Positions 34,463 to 45,639 of a stretch of DNA of 64,000 nt are shown one piece after another. Both the position numbers and the translations under genes were made by a program. Under the pieces are notes generated by a model. It had not been told where the DNA came from. It did no database searches and saw only the letters and a list, made by a program, of their open reading frames with translations. Source of the DNA: Trichostrongylus colubriformis (lineage: Eukaryota; Nematoda; Chromadorea; Rhabditida; Trichostrongylidae); the NCBI GenBank assembly GCA_963978905.1, contig OZ022256.1, positions 52,438,001 through 52,502,000 of the forward strand. The letters run 5' to 3'. The stretch's first letter is position 1. Each line of letters opens with the position of its first letter.

Positions 34463-34752
34463 TTACCACAAGGGTGCTGAGTTATGGGCAAAAGCTTCGG
34501 TGTCGGACAGGACTCGAACCCGCATCTCATGCATTCAGCTTCACGGTTCGATGCCGATATTGGCCATTCGGCTCAACACGTTACACGTGTGAGTACTGAT
34601 AAGCTATGATAAATATACCACTCAGAAGCTAAGTTAAGGTCAAAGGGTGTCGGTAGTATAATGGATTAGCACATGCCAGGAAAGCATGAGGTGCGGGTTC
34701 GAGTCCCTTCCGACACCGAAGCTTTTGCCCATAACTCATCCTTGTAGTATCA
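34463..34752. repeat. Inverted pair of tRNA-like SINE tails
   Basis: The left arm (34463-34532) and right arm (34684-34752) are reverse complements: GCGGGTTCGAGTCC, TCCGACACCGAAGC and TTTTGCCCATAACTC all occur in both. The same tail end occurs near 55350. Each arm keeps a perfect B box. Confidence 0.8.
34647..34716 (+). pseudogene. tRNA-like sequence with intact Pol III boxes
   Basis: This is 70 nt long with a perfect 7-bp acceptor stem (GTGTCGG / CCGACAC), a perfect 5-bp anticodon-type stem (CATGC / GCATG), an A box (TAGTATAATGG) and a B box (GGTTCGAGTCC). The anticodon position would read GGA (Ser), but the base before it is A instead of the invariant T, the D and T stems are imperfect, and a Ser tRNA would need a long variable arm. 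It is best called a tRNA-derived pseudogene or SINE head. Confidence 0.6.
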
Positions 34753-34759
34753 TGAAATT

Positions 34760-36640
34760 AACAAATAAATATATGAATATCTTGCTGCTTTGCATATCTT
34801 CTTTGTTAGTGATCAGTGAGGCGAAATTTACTATTTTATTTTGCTACCGAAGTTTACTATCACTATATCACTCAGTACTAGTTGAACTATTTTGACCAAT
34901 TTTTTATAATTTTTTGGCTTTATTCTATCTTATTTTATTATTCTATTGTTAATTATGCCATTACTATTTGCTACAAATGTTACTAACATGTTTTTATTAC
35001 ACTAGTCTAGTGGAATTTGTGGATATGCCTCACTTGCGATCCCGTATAAAACCGCAGCAATCCTTCATATAGGTTCAAAGAACGACGGTTGCATAAGGAT
35101 TGGGAGATGGGTCATGTTGTCGGTGTTTTCCGCGAAAAGACTCCATACATATTGGCGGTGATTCAACGTTGTAATAAAGCATATGCGATCATTGCTTGAT
35201 GATTGTTGAGCGATAAGAGCCGAACCTTCTAGACTCCTTTGTCCCTAATGCGCTGCTGTTACGCCGTATGCGTCGCCTAAGTGGTTTTCCTCTAGTACCA
35301 AGGTCAGCAAATAATTTTTGGGCTTTTTGATCCCGGTCCGTGATCGAAAACCAAGGGCGTCACCGTACCATGCCACCATGTGAACGCCGAAAATCATGGT
35401 AGGCGCGTCATTTGATTAAGAGACATCTATCTTAACGAAGCAGTTTTCACTGAATCCTGCCATCTTTTACTGTAACAATGGATGACGTCACAAGAGTTCA
35501 CATGGCGGTATCATAGTCACTTCTAGCTTTTATGGTTGTAGCCTATTCACTTTCATTTCATGTTAAGGCCCATCATTAGGCCAAATTCATAGTCGATGGA
35601 GATAGAGTGGTATTCTACGCCGTGTACATATGCTGGTTGGATTCGCTCTGAGATAAATGCTGGTTGAATCCTTACGTCTCCGTACCATGCCACCATGCTC
35701 AGACAAGGGAATCCAGGGGGCTACTTCCAAATATTATCAACGATAGTAATCGACCCGAAACTAGCAGTTAAGTACAGTAGGATTTTTGAGGCGTTAACTA
35801 CCACTGCCTTGGTTTCTGCATTCACATTATATCATATTTCGGCGCACGTGGATTGGTATGAAATTGGATTGGCCTAACCACTAATAACTATCAGTTCTGC
35901 TGCCCGTCATCATGTGAATGTGACTTCATGGTGACTTCTATGTAGCTTAAATTCTTATGGTTTCTTCCCTTTCCTTTCGTATTAAGTCTTATTAGGCCAA
36001 AATAACAAAAGACATCATACTTGGTGGGAAGAGGGAGTGATGGAGAGGGCATGTGTATCCTCATAACTGTTAGTTTTGACTGCTTTACCACCGTTCAAGG
36101 TTGGAAGACTTGTGTGAGGTTCTTGTTTTTTTCTATTTTGTCATCAGCTTGGATCAGCTCCTAACCGTGGGCTCTATTCCTTGCTGAATCGCATTGACTG
36201 GGGTAGAAAACCATAGAAATACCGAAACTTGAATGTGAAGGAGGGAGGGTTGTATGGAAGCTCCCTTTTGGAGACCTGTTTTTCAAAAAACGTCTCGGCG
36301 CCACGCGTGACCTAAAGGAGGGCATCCCATCCCAATGTAAAAGCTATTTTTGCCTATTTGTGAAAGAAAGAAAGAACGTTTCCTTTCGCCTCTAAGACTC
36401 AGACAAAAGTACACGCTTCAGTGTACAGGACAGCCATTCAAAGACGCCTGAAAGATGCTTAGGTGAGCAATTTTTTACAATATGTCTCCCCTCCTCACTG
36501 CAATAGCAACTACGGCGTTTTAAGGTGTATGTGGAACACGCGATGTAAAACTTGAAGTGGCAGTCGCGTCTCCTCCTACTGCCCTTCGACACATATGCCC
36601 CTTGACCCCATATTTCAGCACACGCAATTCATTGATGCTC
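34760..36640. other. Intergenic; diverged internal repeats
   Basis: No gene was recognised. GTACCATGCCACCATG occurs near 35367 and again near 35683. A stretch near 35500-35600 (CACTTCTAGCTTTTATGGTT ... ATTAGGCCAAA) recurs near 35930-36005, so part of this region is an old duplication. Confidence 0.45.
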
Positions 36641-36646
36641 CAGTTT

Positions 36647-36652
36647 TTTATT
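36647..36652 (-). terminator. Polyadenylation signal AATAAA (CYSTM gene)
   Basis: TTTATT on the plus strand, about 80 bases past the stop codon of the CYSTM gene. Confidence 0.65.
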
Positions 36653-36731
36653 ATTAATTGACACTTGCAAAGAATCGACGATCTTTAATGTATATTCAAA
36701 TTCCTAATTTCTATTTGAGCAAGATCAATTA

Positions 36732-37099
36732 CTAACAACCGTAACAGTCAGGTTGTGGAGGATCCAGACAACAGCAGAGTAAATATGCAACGCAACAACC
36801 TAGACATGCTCCCATCATTCCACCTGCGAAATCGTTCCTAAAAAGAAAATCCATTGAAGAAAAATACATGATGTATGGGATTATTCAAACTCTGTGAATT
36901 ACTTGTATTCGCCTCGTCTTTCATACATCTGCGGTTCATAAGCATACGGTGGTGCGTCGTATGGTGATGGAGGATAATAAGGATGTGGAGGTGGAGGATA
37001 TCCAGCATAAGGAAAGACTGGAGGTGGAGGAGTAGGATATCTATTATAATAAGGGTAGGCGCCTGCTACAGGAGAAGAATAGTAGCGCTCTCCATACAT
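36732..37099 (-). CDS. Tyr/Pro-rich CYSTM (cysteine-rich tail-anchored) protein
   Basis: Exons 37099-36903 and 36837-36732 are joined across a 65-base intron (TACAA|gtaatt ... tttttag|GAA) and give 100 residues. Residues 1-66 are rich in Tyr and Pro (MYGERYYSSP, TPPPPVFPYAGYPPPPHPYY). The second exon encodes a GGMMGACLGCCVAYLLCCCL segment and then DPPQPDCYGC. This is the pattern of the CYSTM module: a cysteine-rich C-terminal membrane anchor behind a Pro-rich cytoplasmic tail, known across eukaryotes and linked to stress resistance in several. The start is uncertain: the frame is open upstream, with another ATG at 37147 and a TATAAAT at 37177-37171. An acceptor-like TTTTTACAG lies 26 bases before the chosen ATG. 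Confidence 0.75.
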
Positions 37100-37170
37100 C
37101 AGGACCGCTCCGATTCCAGGATTCCCTGTAAAAACCAAAGTGAACATGGCAGTATCGCATATTACGCCAC

Positions 37171-37177
37171 ATTTATA
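37171..37177 (-). promoter_or_regulatory. TATA box of the CYSTM gene
   Basis: CGAGTATAAATGTGGCG on the minus strand lies about 72 bases before the chosen ATG, which would place transcription initiation near 37145. Confidence 0.45.
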
Positions 37178-37464
37178 CTCGAAGGCGCGACCGCCGCGAT
37201 ATCCGCGGCGCGCTGCTACGATTGGCCTCACCATCAAACCCCTTAATGCTGGCTGTCGCTCACGGCGTGCTCAAGGACTACCACCTGGGCCTGGGCTCTC
37301 CCTCCCCTCCCACTGAGTCGGTATGAAGTACAACGGATGACGGGTGAGTCAGGTCAGCGGTTTCCCTTCATCGGTCTGGGCTATCGTTGGCCGAATAAAA
37401 TGGCTGACGGAACAGTTGCAAAGAGGGAGGGCACTCCTGTGCTCGGCGTCCTGCGCCATTTTCG

Positions 37465-37698
37465 ATCGAAGGAATCGTGCAGGGAAAAGTGAGTTTCTCT
37501 CTTAACCATATATTTATGTTGCATTTGCCCAATAAGGGCGGCATGCAAATTTTCATACAAAAAGTGAGAAGATACAGCTGCACAAAGTGGTGGCCAGGGG
37601 AGCATGGCCTCAGAGCGAATGCCCGCCCTGCCGTCCGCAACATAAATATACGGGTAACACAGAAACTCATCTTCCATTACACGATTCCCTTGAGTTCT
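37465..37698. mobile_element. MITE family M1, copy d (centre deleted)
   Basis: The left arm is GAATCGTGCAGGGAAAAGTG ... CAATAAGGGCGGCATGC and the right end is ACGGGTAACACAGAAACTCA ... ACACGATTCC. Most of the right arm is missing, so this is a shortened copy. Confidence 0.75.
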
Positions 37699-38287
37699 GC
37701 ATGGGAAAAGGAACCTTTTCTCTCCTCACTTACGCTAAGGTAAAAACAATACTCACACTGACACAGCGACACTAAGGTGTTCAACATTTTATGACAACAT
37801 TTTATGATATGAAATGCCCCCTCCTTACAGCAGTAGCACCCAGTTGAGGTCGAGCTGTCGAGCAAGAGCGGCGCACAGCCAGCACTCACGGCATTGATGG
37901 TGGGTTCGAACGTTGTGGCGATCACAACGAACCTGAAGACGTGCTTACAAACAACTGACCTGAGCTGAGTGAAAAACTGAAAAATGAAACACACCCAGCT
38001 GTTTCGTTTAGTCGTGCCATGATATATCGTAGATCTCCTCTCATATCATATGAATGTGATTGGCCACGAAATAATTGTGTATTGTAGTGTTGGTGGGTTT
38101 TCGCTAACGTGGGTAATCCGGACAAGTTCTGCGGCACACAAAATGCATCCAATGCGGTAGCAAAAGTGTCAGGTTTGGCTCAAATACTTTAATAATAATG
38201 TGAACACAAAGACCGTAAGGTGCGTGTTGGGGGAGGATATTCGCGTGGCCGCGTATGGCGTGCGACGCGATGGGCGCCAGTCAAATC

Positions 38288-38411
38288 GCCGTCAGACTTT
38301 GCGATTTTGCGATTTTAGCTCCGCACGGGGAGTCGCGGCATTGCACAATCTCAGGGTCGTAGTATCGCGTGCGAAAGTGTGATGCCGCATAATCGCAAAG
38401 TCTGACGACGA
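38288..38411. mobile_element. MITE family M2, copy a
   Basis: Inverted ends CCGTCAGACTTTGCGATT and AATCGCAAAGTCTGACG bound about 124 bp rich in GCGAT. The relative at 61983-62134 has the same ends. No coding capacity. Confidence 0.75.
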
Positions 38412-38555
38412 CCTCACCGATCCCGTGTAGGCTGGTCTCAAAGCGATTGCGCCTAAAACAAGGACCTGATGTTGGACACAATAAATACAGCGGTCCATCG
38501 CGTCGTGTGCCGGACCGGCGAGGTGATCAATCCGTTTTTCAATGGCTTAAACTGA

Positions 38556-39899
38556 CAAGGAAGGTCCATCAGGTCATGGTGAGCTTTTTCAAAACGGTTT
38601 TTTGCATTTTATAGGGTCACATACATGAAGCAAAAAACCGGTCTCAAATTCGGCTAAATGGTTTGGGGGGGGCCAGAAAATGTGTGACAAAAGTTGCTTA
38701 GAAAAAAGCAATTTTGACCAGTTTGCTGCAATGTTTTCCAGCTGCGGCGTACAGTATATGCATATCAGAAGACTTTCTTTAAACCTACGTCAAAACCACT
38801 GCGAGCTGGTTCAAAAATGTAAAATCACTTATGGTAACTGCTAAACGAAGCAAAGAATGCTGATAGGAGGTGCACAGGTTAACGCAGCTGGGGTGGTTGG
38901 ATGGCCGAATGGATAGGGGGATAGATTGGCATTGGCATGGCGGAAGGGATGTTTGTGGTTCAAGTCCCCTCGACGTTTTCGCTTTTGCATTTTCTTAATT
39001 TTTTTTGTCCAGCGCTACACTATTTGCACACATGCAAAATGACTGCAATTTTCGTCGCTAGTGCACGAAAGTGAACTCATTTACAAGCTTTCAGCGGTTA
39101 AAGCGTTTGGACCCTTCGGCGCCCCTAGCACGCGTACCAAGCGTTTTCCTGCGAAACTAGTGTGATACTCGTGCTCAGGAGACTCAGCTAGCCCTAGATA
39201 CAAAATACTATCCAAATTGGGATTTTGACCCAAACTCGAGACAATGGGGTGGACATGGGCACACAGTCACTGCACTACTTGTACAGACGAGCAACTTACA
39301 GCCTCGATTAAATGTAATGAAGCATGTGCAGAACCAACGCATTCCAAGTGAACTGCACCTAGCAACACCATGCGACGGCGAAAGATAGCAAATATTTCCT
39401 TATGTGGGCTACCGACTTCTTTTCGTTGAGCGTTCTTTACTATGGTAGTAGTAATACTAATGGTCGCCCAATTTTCCGAGTTTGGGTCCAAATCGCGATT
39501 AGGCTGAAAACTTGTCATTTAGGGTAGTTCGACCCCATGAGCATGAATATCATACGTACTTCGCGGGAAAACGCCTAGTTCCCCTGTTATGAGCGTTGGC
39601 AGGTCCAAACCAATCATTCGCTTAGTACGCAAAAATACTGGAGATAACGGTTCTCTGGTAGAATAAAAATTGATTTTGCACATATTTTGCACGTATGGCC
39701 TTACATAAGCACAAATGGAAGAAAATTAGAAAAATGCAAAAATTTGTCCTCAGTGGGGGCCGAACCATCAACTATTTTCTGGGCCCCTCAAAACCATTTA
39801 GCCAAATTTGAGACCGGTTTTTTGCTTCATGTATGTGACCCTATAAAATGCAAAGAACCGTTTTGAGAAAGCTCACCATGACCTGATGGGCCTTCCGTG
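38556..39899. mobile_element. TIR element E2, 1344 bp, 3-bp target duplication TGA
   Basis: Ends CAAGGAAGGTCCATCAGG and its counterpart (reverse of CCTGATGGGCCTTCCGTG) continue as inverted repeats for about 120 bp, and TGA flanks both sides (38553-38555, 39900-39902). It is homologous to E1 at 23172-24461 but in the opposite orientation. No transposase was recognised, so it is probably non-autonomous. A tRNA-like segment lies inside at 38893-38974. Confidence 0.85.
38893..38974 (+). pseudogene. tRNA-like segment inside E2
   Basis: TGGCCGAATGG (A-box-like, as in Ser/Leu tRNAs) is followed about 60 bases later by GGTTCAAGTCC (B-box-like) and CCTCGACG. The length fits a class II tRNA, but stems were not fully paired. 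A decayed counterpart exists in E1, so it was part of the ancestral element. Confidence 0.55.
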
Positions 39900-39902
39900 T
39901 GA

Positions 39903-40581
39903 GGGATGTGATAGGAACACTTGATGGCATCCAGGTTTGTCAACCAATACGCAAAAAAAGTTCAAAGGTTCAAAAGAAATACGAAGAAATGCAGAGGAGC
40001 AAGTGTCCTGTTGAGTTGTTTTTGATTTTTTGAGCTCATGAATAATTTGCTAATGGTGACACAGTGATGATCCAATAATTAAAGATTTAATCAATGCAAT
40101 AATTCATAAATTTGACTCTCACATGACCAATTATTGCTAATTAGAGGTACTTCTTTGAACACCAAGAAAAATACTAAGACATTGTGTGATAACTTGAGAT
40201 CGCTCTAGCAACCGAACATGCTACGAGGACTTGCCAGAAGTAATCGTTTCTCGACAACACGAGAAAGCAAGAAAGAAGACGAGAGCAATACCGAAGTATA
40301 AAACTGCACAAGATATGATTATTGCACGGCCTGTTATCCTAAAATGACAAAATCACAACTACTATGCATTTTCCTATTTTCCTCGTTTTTGCTTCTAATC
40401 GTGGTCATAGATCCGGAGGCATAACTCTTAGATAGTGTTCATGAAGAGTAGGTAGGAGTTTATCGCTCTGCACCCCTGCTCTCGCACAGAAGCTGGTGAC
40501 CACCTGAGCGATCGATATGCGCATTTTGCACGGGACGTTGGCCTCACGTCCGCCAACTCCGTACAGTTTCAGATCACCGCT
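39903..40581. other. Intergenic, nothing recognised
   Basis: No gene or element was recognised. Confidence 0.5.
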
Positions 40582-40760
40582 TAGACTGCGTTCATGCTTT
40601 GCTCTGCCGGCGACAGGGCGTGGCTGCGTGTCTCTGTATCTCCGTGTGTGATACCCTTTCCCGTTGCCTGCGTCACCTCTGCACCTTCCCCGTGCCGCCC
40701 TGCCTCGCTGCCTGTAAACGCAGCCACGCCCTGCCAGCGCGAAGTATGAACGCGGCCTCA
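40582..40760. mobile_element. MITE family M3, copy a
   Basis: Inverted ends of about 45 bp: GCGTTCATGCTTTGC ... CAGGGCGTGGCTGCG on the left and CGCAGCCACGCCCTG ... GAAGTATGAACGC on the right. The centre is GC-rich. Diverged relatives lie at 43876, 45640 and 60803. Confidence 0.8.
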
Positions 40761-41077
40761 GGCTGTCTCCATAGAATGGGATGCTGGCGCTGCTTCACAC
40801 CGCACTCTGCGACTTGAGATGGCATTTTTTCCGACTGGCCCTCCAACGTTAGTGACGCAGAGTATGAAAGCGGCTTTACCGCGCTTAGAATAATATGCAG
40901 TTTATATGTATGACGCGGCGCGATATCAGGTGACAGAATTACTGTAGGTCCGGATCAGGAAGTCTGCTAAACTGAGTAAGGCATTGGACCGAAAAATCTG
41001 ATTTTTTTTGTGAGGTACAAAATTGGATTACTCAACACCATCCATAAACCATATGAATATGTATATAAATCACTCAC

Positions 41078-41331
41078 GCTGGAGATGAGTCCGGAGACGA
41101 TTCGTCAAGCATTCGATCAGCCCAGGTGACAAGTGGGCGAAATGCTGAAAAATATTCTAAGAAAGTCATCACAGAATGTGGCGAGGACCAGCTATTACGT
41201 TGACCGCTGATTTCAGGTAGCGGAGTATTTACTGGAGTTCCAATTGGTACGACATATGCATCGTCCCACACCACCACAATTGACTCCATCACTTGGTCTC
41301 GGAGCCGAGCCGCAGGGGTGGGGAGGGACAT
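41078..41331 (-). CDS. Possible orphan exon, unknown product
   Basis: An 84-codon open frame on the minus strand ends at a good donor (CCAGC|gtgagtg) and contains an inner acceptor-like ATTTTTCAG. The translation (SIVVVWDDAYVVPIGTPVNT ... DRMLDESSPDSSPA) has ordinary protein composition but no recognised domain, and no further exon was found downstream. It may be chance. Confidence 0.2.
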
Positions 41332-41524
41332 TTTGATATCTTCTTGGGTCTTGACCCAATTACGTCGCCTCTACAGCTGAAGCTCCGGGCCTTTGTTTGC
41401 CTACCGACTCCATTTCTCGCTACCTATATTTACAGGGGAGGGGGGGGGGGGACAATTTTTCATAAACGCTCCGCAATATGCCTATTGATGACTGACATGT
41501 TAGTGATGTACTAATGCCACTAAT

Positions 41525-42163
41525 GATTTTTTGGGCAAGTAGGTCCTTGATAACTGCTCCGAATGTACATTTGTTGCGGGCGGCTGCACGGCGCACCTTG
41601 ACGATATTATGCCTGCCTGACACAACCAAGCCACGCCCATCCAACTAACTTAAACCTGGCCTTAGACGAACGTGGAAGCTGCCATCACTATCGAAATGAC
41701 TGTTTCACTAAATTATCTTCCCTTATCGCAAGTTCCCTTCTCCACGTGAGCGCCATTTTGGGAACTTGTTGCGTCAGGCCAGGTGTGATTGGGCGGGTGA
41801 GCGGGGTGTGTGCAGATATGACGGAAAGTCGCTTCGCGAAGTTTCACTCGCGGCGCCACCAGTACGACTTGCAAATCGATTGTTCTTGGGAGCCCGGCGA
41901 AGCGTGGCTGCGTCACCTCCGCGCTTCCACCCATGCCACACTGCCTCGCTTGAAGGCTGCTATGCCCTGCCACTGGCACTCGCATCCGTCGCGCCGCTCC
42001 CCGTGGGCGGCCACGCGATTTCCCGTCATACCTGCACAGACCCAGGTGAGCGTGACTTGGTTGTGTTCAAGCAGGCGCAACACCGTGAGGGTGCACCGTG
42101 CAGCCGCAATAAAGGTGCTGCCTCAACAAGTATTCAAAGACCTGCTCGCCCCAAGAAAGTAAA
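41525..42163. mobile_element. hAT-like non-autonomous element with 8-bp target duplication
   Basis: CCACTAAT stands on both sides (41517-41524 and 42164-42171). The interior arms are inverted for about 120 bp (GGCTGCACGGCGCACC on the left, GGTGCACCGTGCAGCC on the right; CACAACCAAG / CTTGGTTGTG). The very ends pair imperfectly (GATTTTTTGGGCAAG against TTTACTTTCTTGGGG). An 8-bp duplication is typical of hAT elements. No transposase is present. Confidence 0.75.
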
Positions 42164-42290
42164 CCACTAATCTGATTATCGCGTGGTGGGCCTCTAAAAA
42201 AGCATTAGTGAACCTCATGATCGGTGCAGAGTAATGAACGTCTTTTTTGTAGGTCCCCTCGTAACACCTTGATCGAGGAACTCCGATTTT

Positions 42291-42650
42291 TCAAGTCAAT
42301 CTGTCGGTAACCTTGTTATTGCTGCTATATCCAAGTAGGTATAAGCTGAAACTGTGTCCGATAAAAAGGCTGACAGAACGGCACTCACCATCAGGAAAAG
42401 TAGCATTCTTTATGTTTTGTGCTTCAAATTGCGGTTGATTATCGGCCGAAATTCTGGTTTTTGTTGCTCGATGCGACGAACCACTTTTATGAGCTGAATG
42501 CCTTTCTAGCCGCTTTATCAGGCAGTTGCTGTACTTTGCAAGATTCGCCTTATCCGGTGCTGTCCCATCCACTGACTTCGCTCCGATAGTTTTCAGAGCT
42601 AGCTTAATCGAAGAAACTAATAGAAAGATCATTTCAATGTTAGTGAGCAT
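42291..42650 (-). CDS. Possible small secreted protein, unknown
   Basis: An open frame of 119 codons begins with a hydrophobic stretch (MLTNIEMIFLLVSSIKLAL) that could be a signal peptide or anchor. It is followed by a hydrophilic Lys/Asn/Ser-rich region and a strong donor (GATG|gtgagt) near 42390. A 43-base intron to GTTTCAG is possible and would give a different end (YTYLDIAAITRLPTD). No family was recognised, no acceptor or TATA box stands before the start, and both the spliced and unspliced forms are open. Treat it as a candidate only. Confidence 0.3.
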   Translation of the reverse strand: MLTNIEMIFLLVSSIKLALKTIGAKSVDGTAPDKANLAKYSNCLIKRLERHSAHKSGSSHRATKTRISADNQPQFEAQNIKNATFPDGECRSVSLFIGHSFSLYLLGYSSNNKVTDRLT

Positions 42651-42819
42651 GAAAAATTCTCGAAGAGAACATGAAATTCGTCTACGTATAGTTTTTTAAT
42701 CGTTTTGAATTTTTCAGTTCGTGTTTTTTGAGGTCATGAGGCTGTGGTAAGGGAGGCGATTACAGTGTGCAGGACCCTAACGCGATGCAGAAGAGCTAAC
42801 GACGCCGTGTTGTTGGTTC

Positions 42820-42990
42820 CCAAAGCAATCACAAGTCAACTGTGTATGGTGCCCCTAGAATTACCATTTAATCGCTTTAATATTAAGACGTAACTGTGGT
42901 GGTGTGCTAGCGCACACACACCGCGCCGCACGCCGCCGCTCGTCGATGAGCGAAATCCTGACATAAGAGCACACACCCACGCGGATCACG
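42820..42990. mobile_element. MITE family M4, truncated copy
   Basis: CAATCACAAGTCAACTGTGT and the right end CGAAATCCTGACATAAGAGC with ACACACCC match the complete M4 copies at 44383 and 51256. No left end was found. Confidence 0.6.
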
Positions 42991-43875
42991 TGGCGGATTA
43001 TGAGCCGAACATTCTTACAGACTTGGATACCAGACTCACGATTTCAGGTAGGAAAAGGATGTCCTATTTAGCGACCATCCCAGGTGATACTCGTTATCAT
43101 GCTATTTTCAACCTTGGACGCATTACGGGATAATAGGCCGAGCTTATTCACCCTCCACACAGGAACATTCTAGAACATTTGGTATTATTGAGTACATGTG
43201 GTGCAGTGGATCCTCGAAGATATTTTATCTCATCGCTACATATGTATATCCACCATATGTATATCCGCTTTGAGCCACTATTGGAAAGGTGACCTTCGGC
43301 ACAATTAGCCAAGAGCTTCAATCAAGAATATTAGCAATAATGCTAGTACCTTTTTCTGCACTGAGCAGAAAAAAAAGTGGGAGAACTTGATGAAATCGCT
43401 CATAAGAACTTAAATTCTTCTATTACCCACATATTTATGATATCTTTGCTTGCTGGGGGGCGCATGCGAAGTTTCTTGTCCACATCGAAGAATCCAACTG
43501 AGACAGGGCTCTCTAAAGCGATAGAACCCCAGTAGATTTGAACGCTATAGAGAGGAGGAGCAAAGAGGCGGTACTCAGTAGTCAGTATCACATAGTGAGA
43601 AGCAAATTAACATTGGGCGCAAAAATTCGAATTGCACTCTGACCGTTTGTGGCAGTTCAGCGGTTTTGGCGGGAAATGTAACGGGAGGTTCAACGAGATG
43701 CTCCTCTTCCGACTTTTGCCTCGTAATCAAGGTAAATTCTGAGTTCTTTTCGTGTTACTGTTCATGTACTGTGTCTAGTAGAGCGGTTTTGAGAGGGATT
43801 AGAATCACGGGATATCCGTGGACGATTCATTTGAAGTTCAGAAATAAGCATATTTTGCGTGAAAAGTAAAGCTAT

Positions 43876-44022
43876 GAGGTCACCTTCATACTCCGTCGGT
43901 GCCAAGGTGTAGCTACTGCGTCCCTACGTTTCCATCAATGCTACTCTACCTCACTGCTGTAAAGACATTGACGCCCTACCACTGGAACGAACGCCGGCAC
44001 CACTGCGAAGTATAGAGGCTGC
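43876..44022. mobile_element. MITE family M3, diverged copy
   Basis: TCATACTCCGTCGGTGCC ... GCGTCCCTACG on the left and GGCACCACTGCGAAGTATAG on the right resemble M3 ends. Identity is low. Confidence 0.45.
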
Positions 44023-44382
44023 CTCAATTGTAATTGCGCTAAACCAGTTCTCTGTTTGTGATGTGTGAATTTTAAGAAGTTTGAAGTTATTGTTAAAAAT
44101 TAAACAGTACCGGTATATCTCCCCATTTGTTACAGCGAGGTGTAGAGCACATACAAATAATGGGGCTGCTATTGACATATGCAGCAGTGTACATGAAACA
44201 TTCAAGTTTTTTCTGAAAAAGGTTTGTCATGGGAAATCTCGGACCCTCAGAAAGCTCCGTAAATCTTTCCACTTTGAACAGAGGACGGACAAGCACGCCC
44301 ACGTAGGCTTGAAAATATAAAAAGCGTCTGCACCGCAGCTGTCTCACCTACATACTTCCCATTCGAGCTATACGTCCTACCC

Positions 44383-44619
44383 GGGTGTGTACCCTGTCAG
44401 GATTTTCGCACCGCAGCATGCCGCAAGCGAAGCAATGCGCACGAGCTTAAGGCGCCATGTTGTTGGGTTTTGAAGCGGTAACAAGTCAACTGCGTATCGC
44501 ACCCTTAGCATTGCTGTGTAGTCGTTTTAAGACCAACTACCGCGACGCGTATAGCTCGCACACAGTGCGTCGTAGCCGCTCGTAGTCGTGCGAAAATCCT
44601 GACATAAGGGTACACACCC
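44383..44619. mobile_element. MULE-like MITE (family M4) with 9-bp target duplication
   Basis: Ends GGGTGTGTACCC and GGGTACACACCC are perfect inverted repeats, continuing as TGTCAGGATTTTCGCAC / GTGCGAAAATCCTGACA. GTCCTACCC stands on both sides (44374-44382, 44620-44628). The 9-bp duplication is characteristic of Mutator-like elements. At 237 bp it is non-coding. Confidence 0.85.
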
Positions 44620-45639
44620 GTCCTACCCCACTCCGAAGATTTTCCTCTCACAGCATCAGAGTCGAACAATGCATCGGATTCGAATCTCGAGTTTCACGAT
44701 TCAGAGTTGACATCTAAATCTTATCTTTTTTGCCTATTCGCATATTCGCCCAGTCGCTCGTTCCCCCTTACACCAATCAATAATTACTCCTACTCGTGTT
44801 TCTCCTGCTCGCTCAGAAGATACTAACATAAATGCGGGGCTACCGGAAGTGAGAAAGATGCACTGATTGGAAGAGTAGGCAAAATGTCCTTTTGGGCGAA
44901 TGTGGAATCGTGATATCTACGGCTATATTCATCGATTCCCAGGCTCCGCTCAAGACAATTAGAGAAACAAAGAGCAAGTCCCACGTTACAACGTTTTTAC
45001 CGATCGATACGTATAATACTAATACTTTCGCTAAATTCCACAATTACGCCAATTCAACTCCATCACTGTGACTACAGTTCATTTCACAGCGCTAGATAGG
45101 GCGTGGCCTGAGTGGCGAGGGCGAGAGTGAGTGGCGGAGTGAGAGAGTTTGATACACCTTCACCCGAGCTCGTAGGCCACGCCCTACCAAGCGCTCCAAA
45201 ATGGACTATTCCTCAGAACCATTCGATAAGAAAAAGTCATGACTAACCGGTAGTGACATTTCAATAAGTGGATAGTAGTAGTGAAATGATGATTTTTCGT
45301 AGTTCTTGCTAAAATCACACAGGTCTCGCGAAGGAAAAGATGCTGCACATCCGACGTTTACACCGAGTTCGAAAACCTGAAGCCAGCAACATCTAGGGAA
45401 TCTGAATTGTAGACTTTCTGTCCAGCAGAAGATAGGGGTCAAAAGATTTCCTCGTGCAGAATTCGATAATCTGATGTGTGACCTTGTTTTTGGTAAGCTC
45501 TGGAACAAAAAACACGTGCATGAACATAGAGATGCACGTGGAACATAGAGATTCTACAGGAAGATTGTACAAGTTTCCTTCTGTGGGCCAGATGAGGCGC
45601 AATAAAATAAATTTTTGGTGAACTGCCAGAAAATCTGTT

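Noticed and set aside
34647..34716. A functional tRNA-Ser (GGA)
   Set aside because: The base before the anticodon is A, the D and T stems mismatch and the long variable arm of Ser tRNAs is missing; part of it is repeated inverted nearby.
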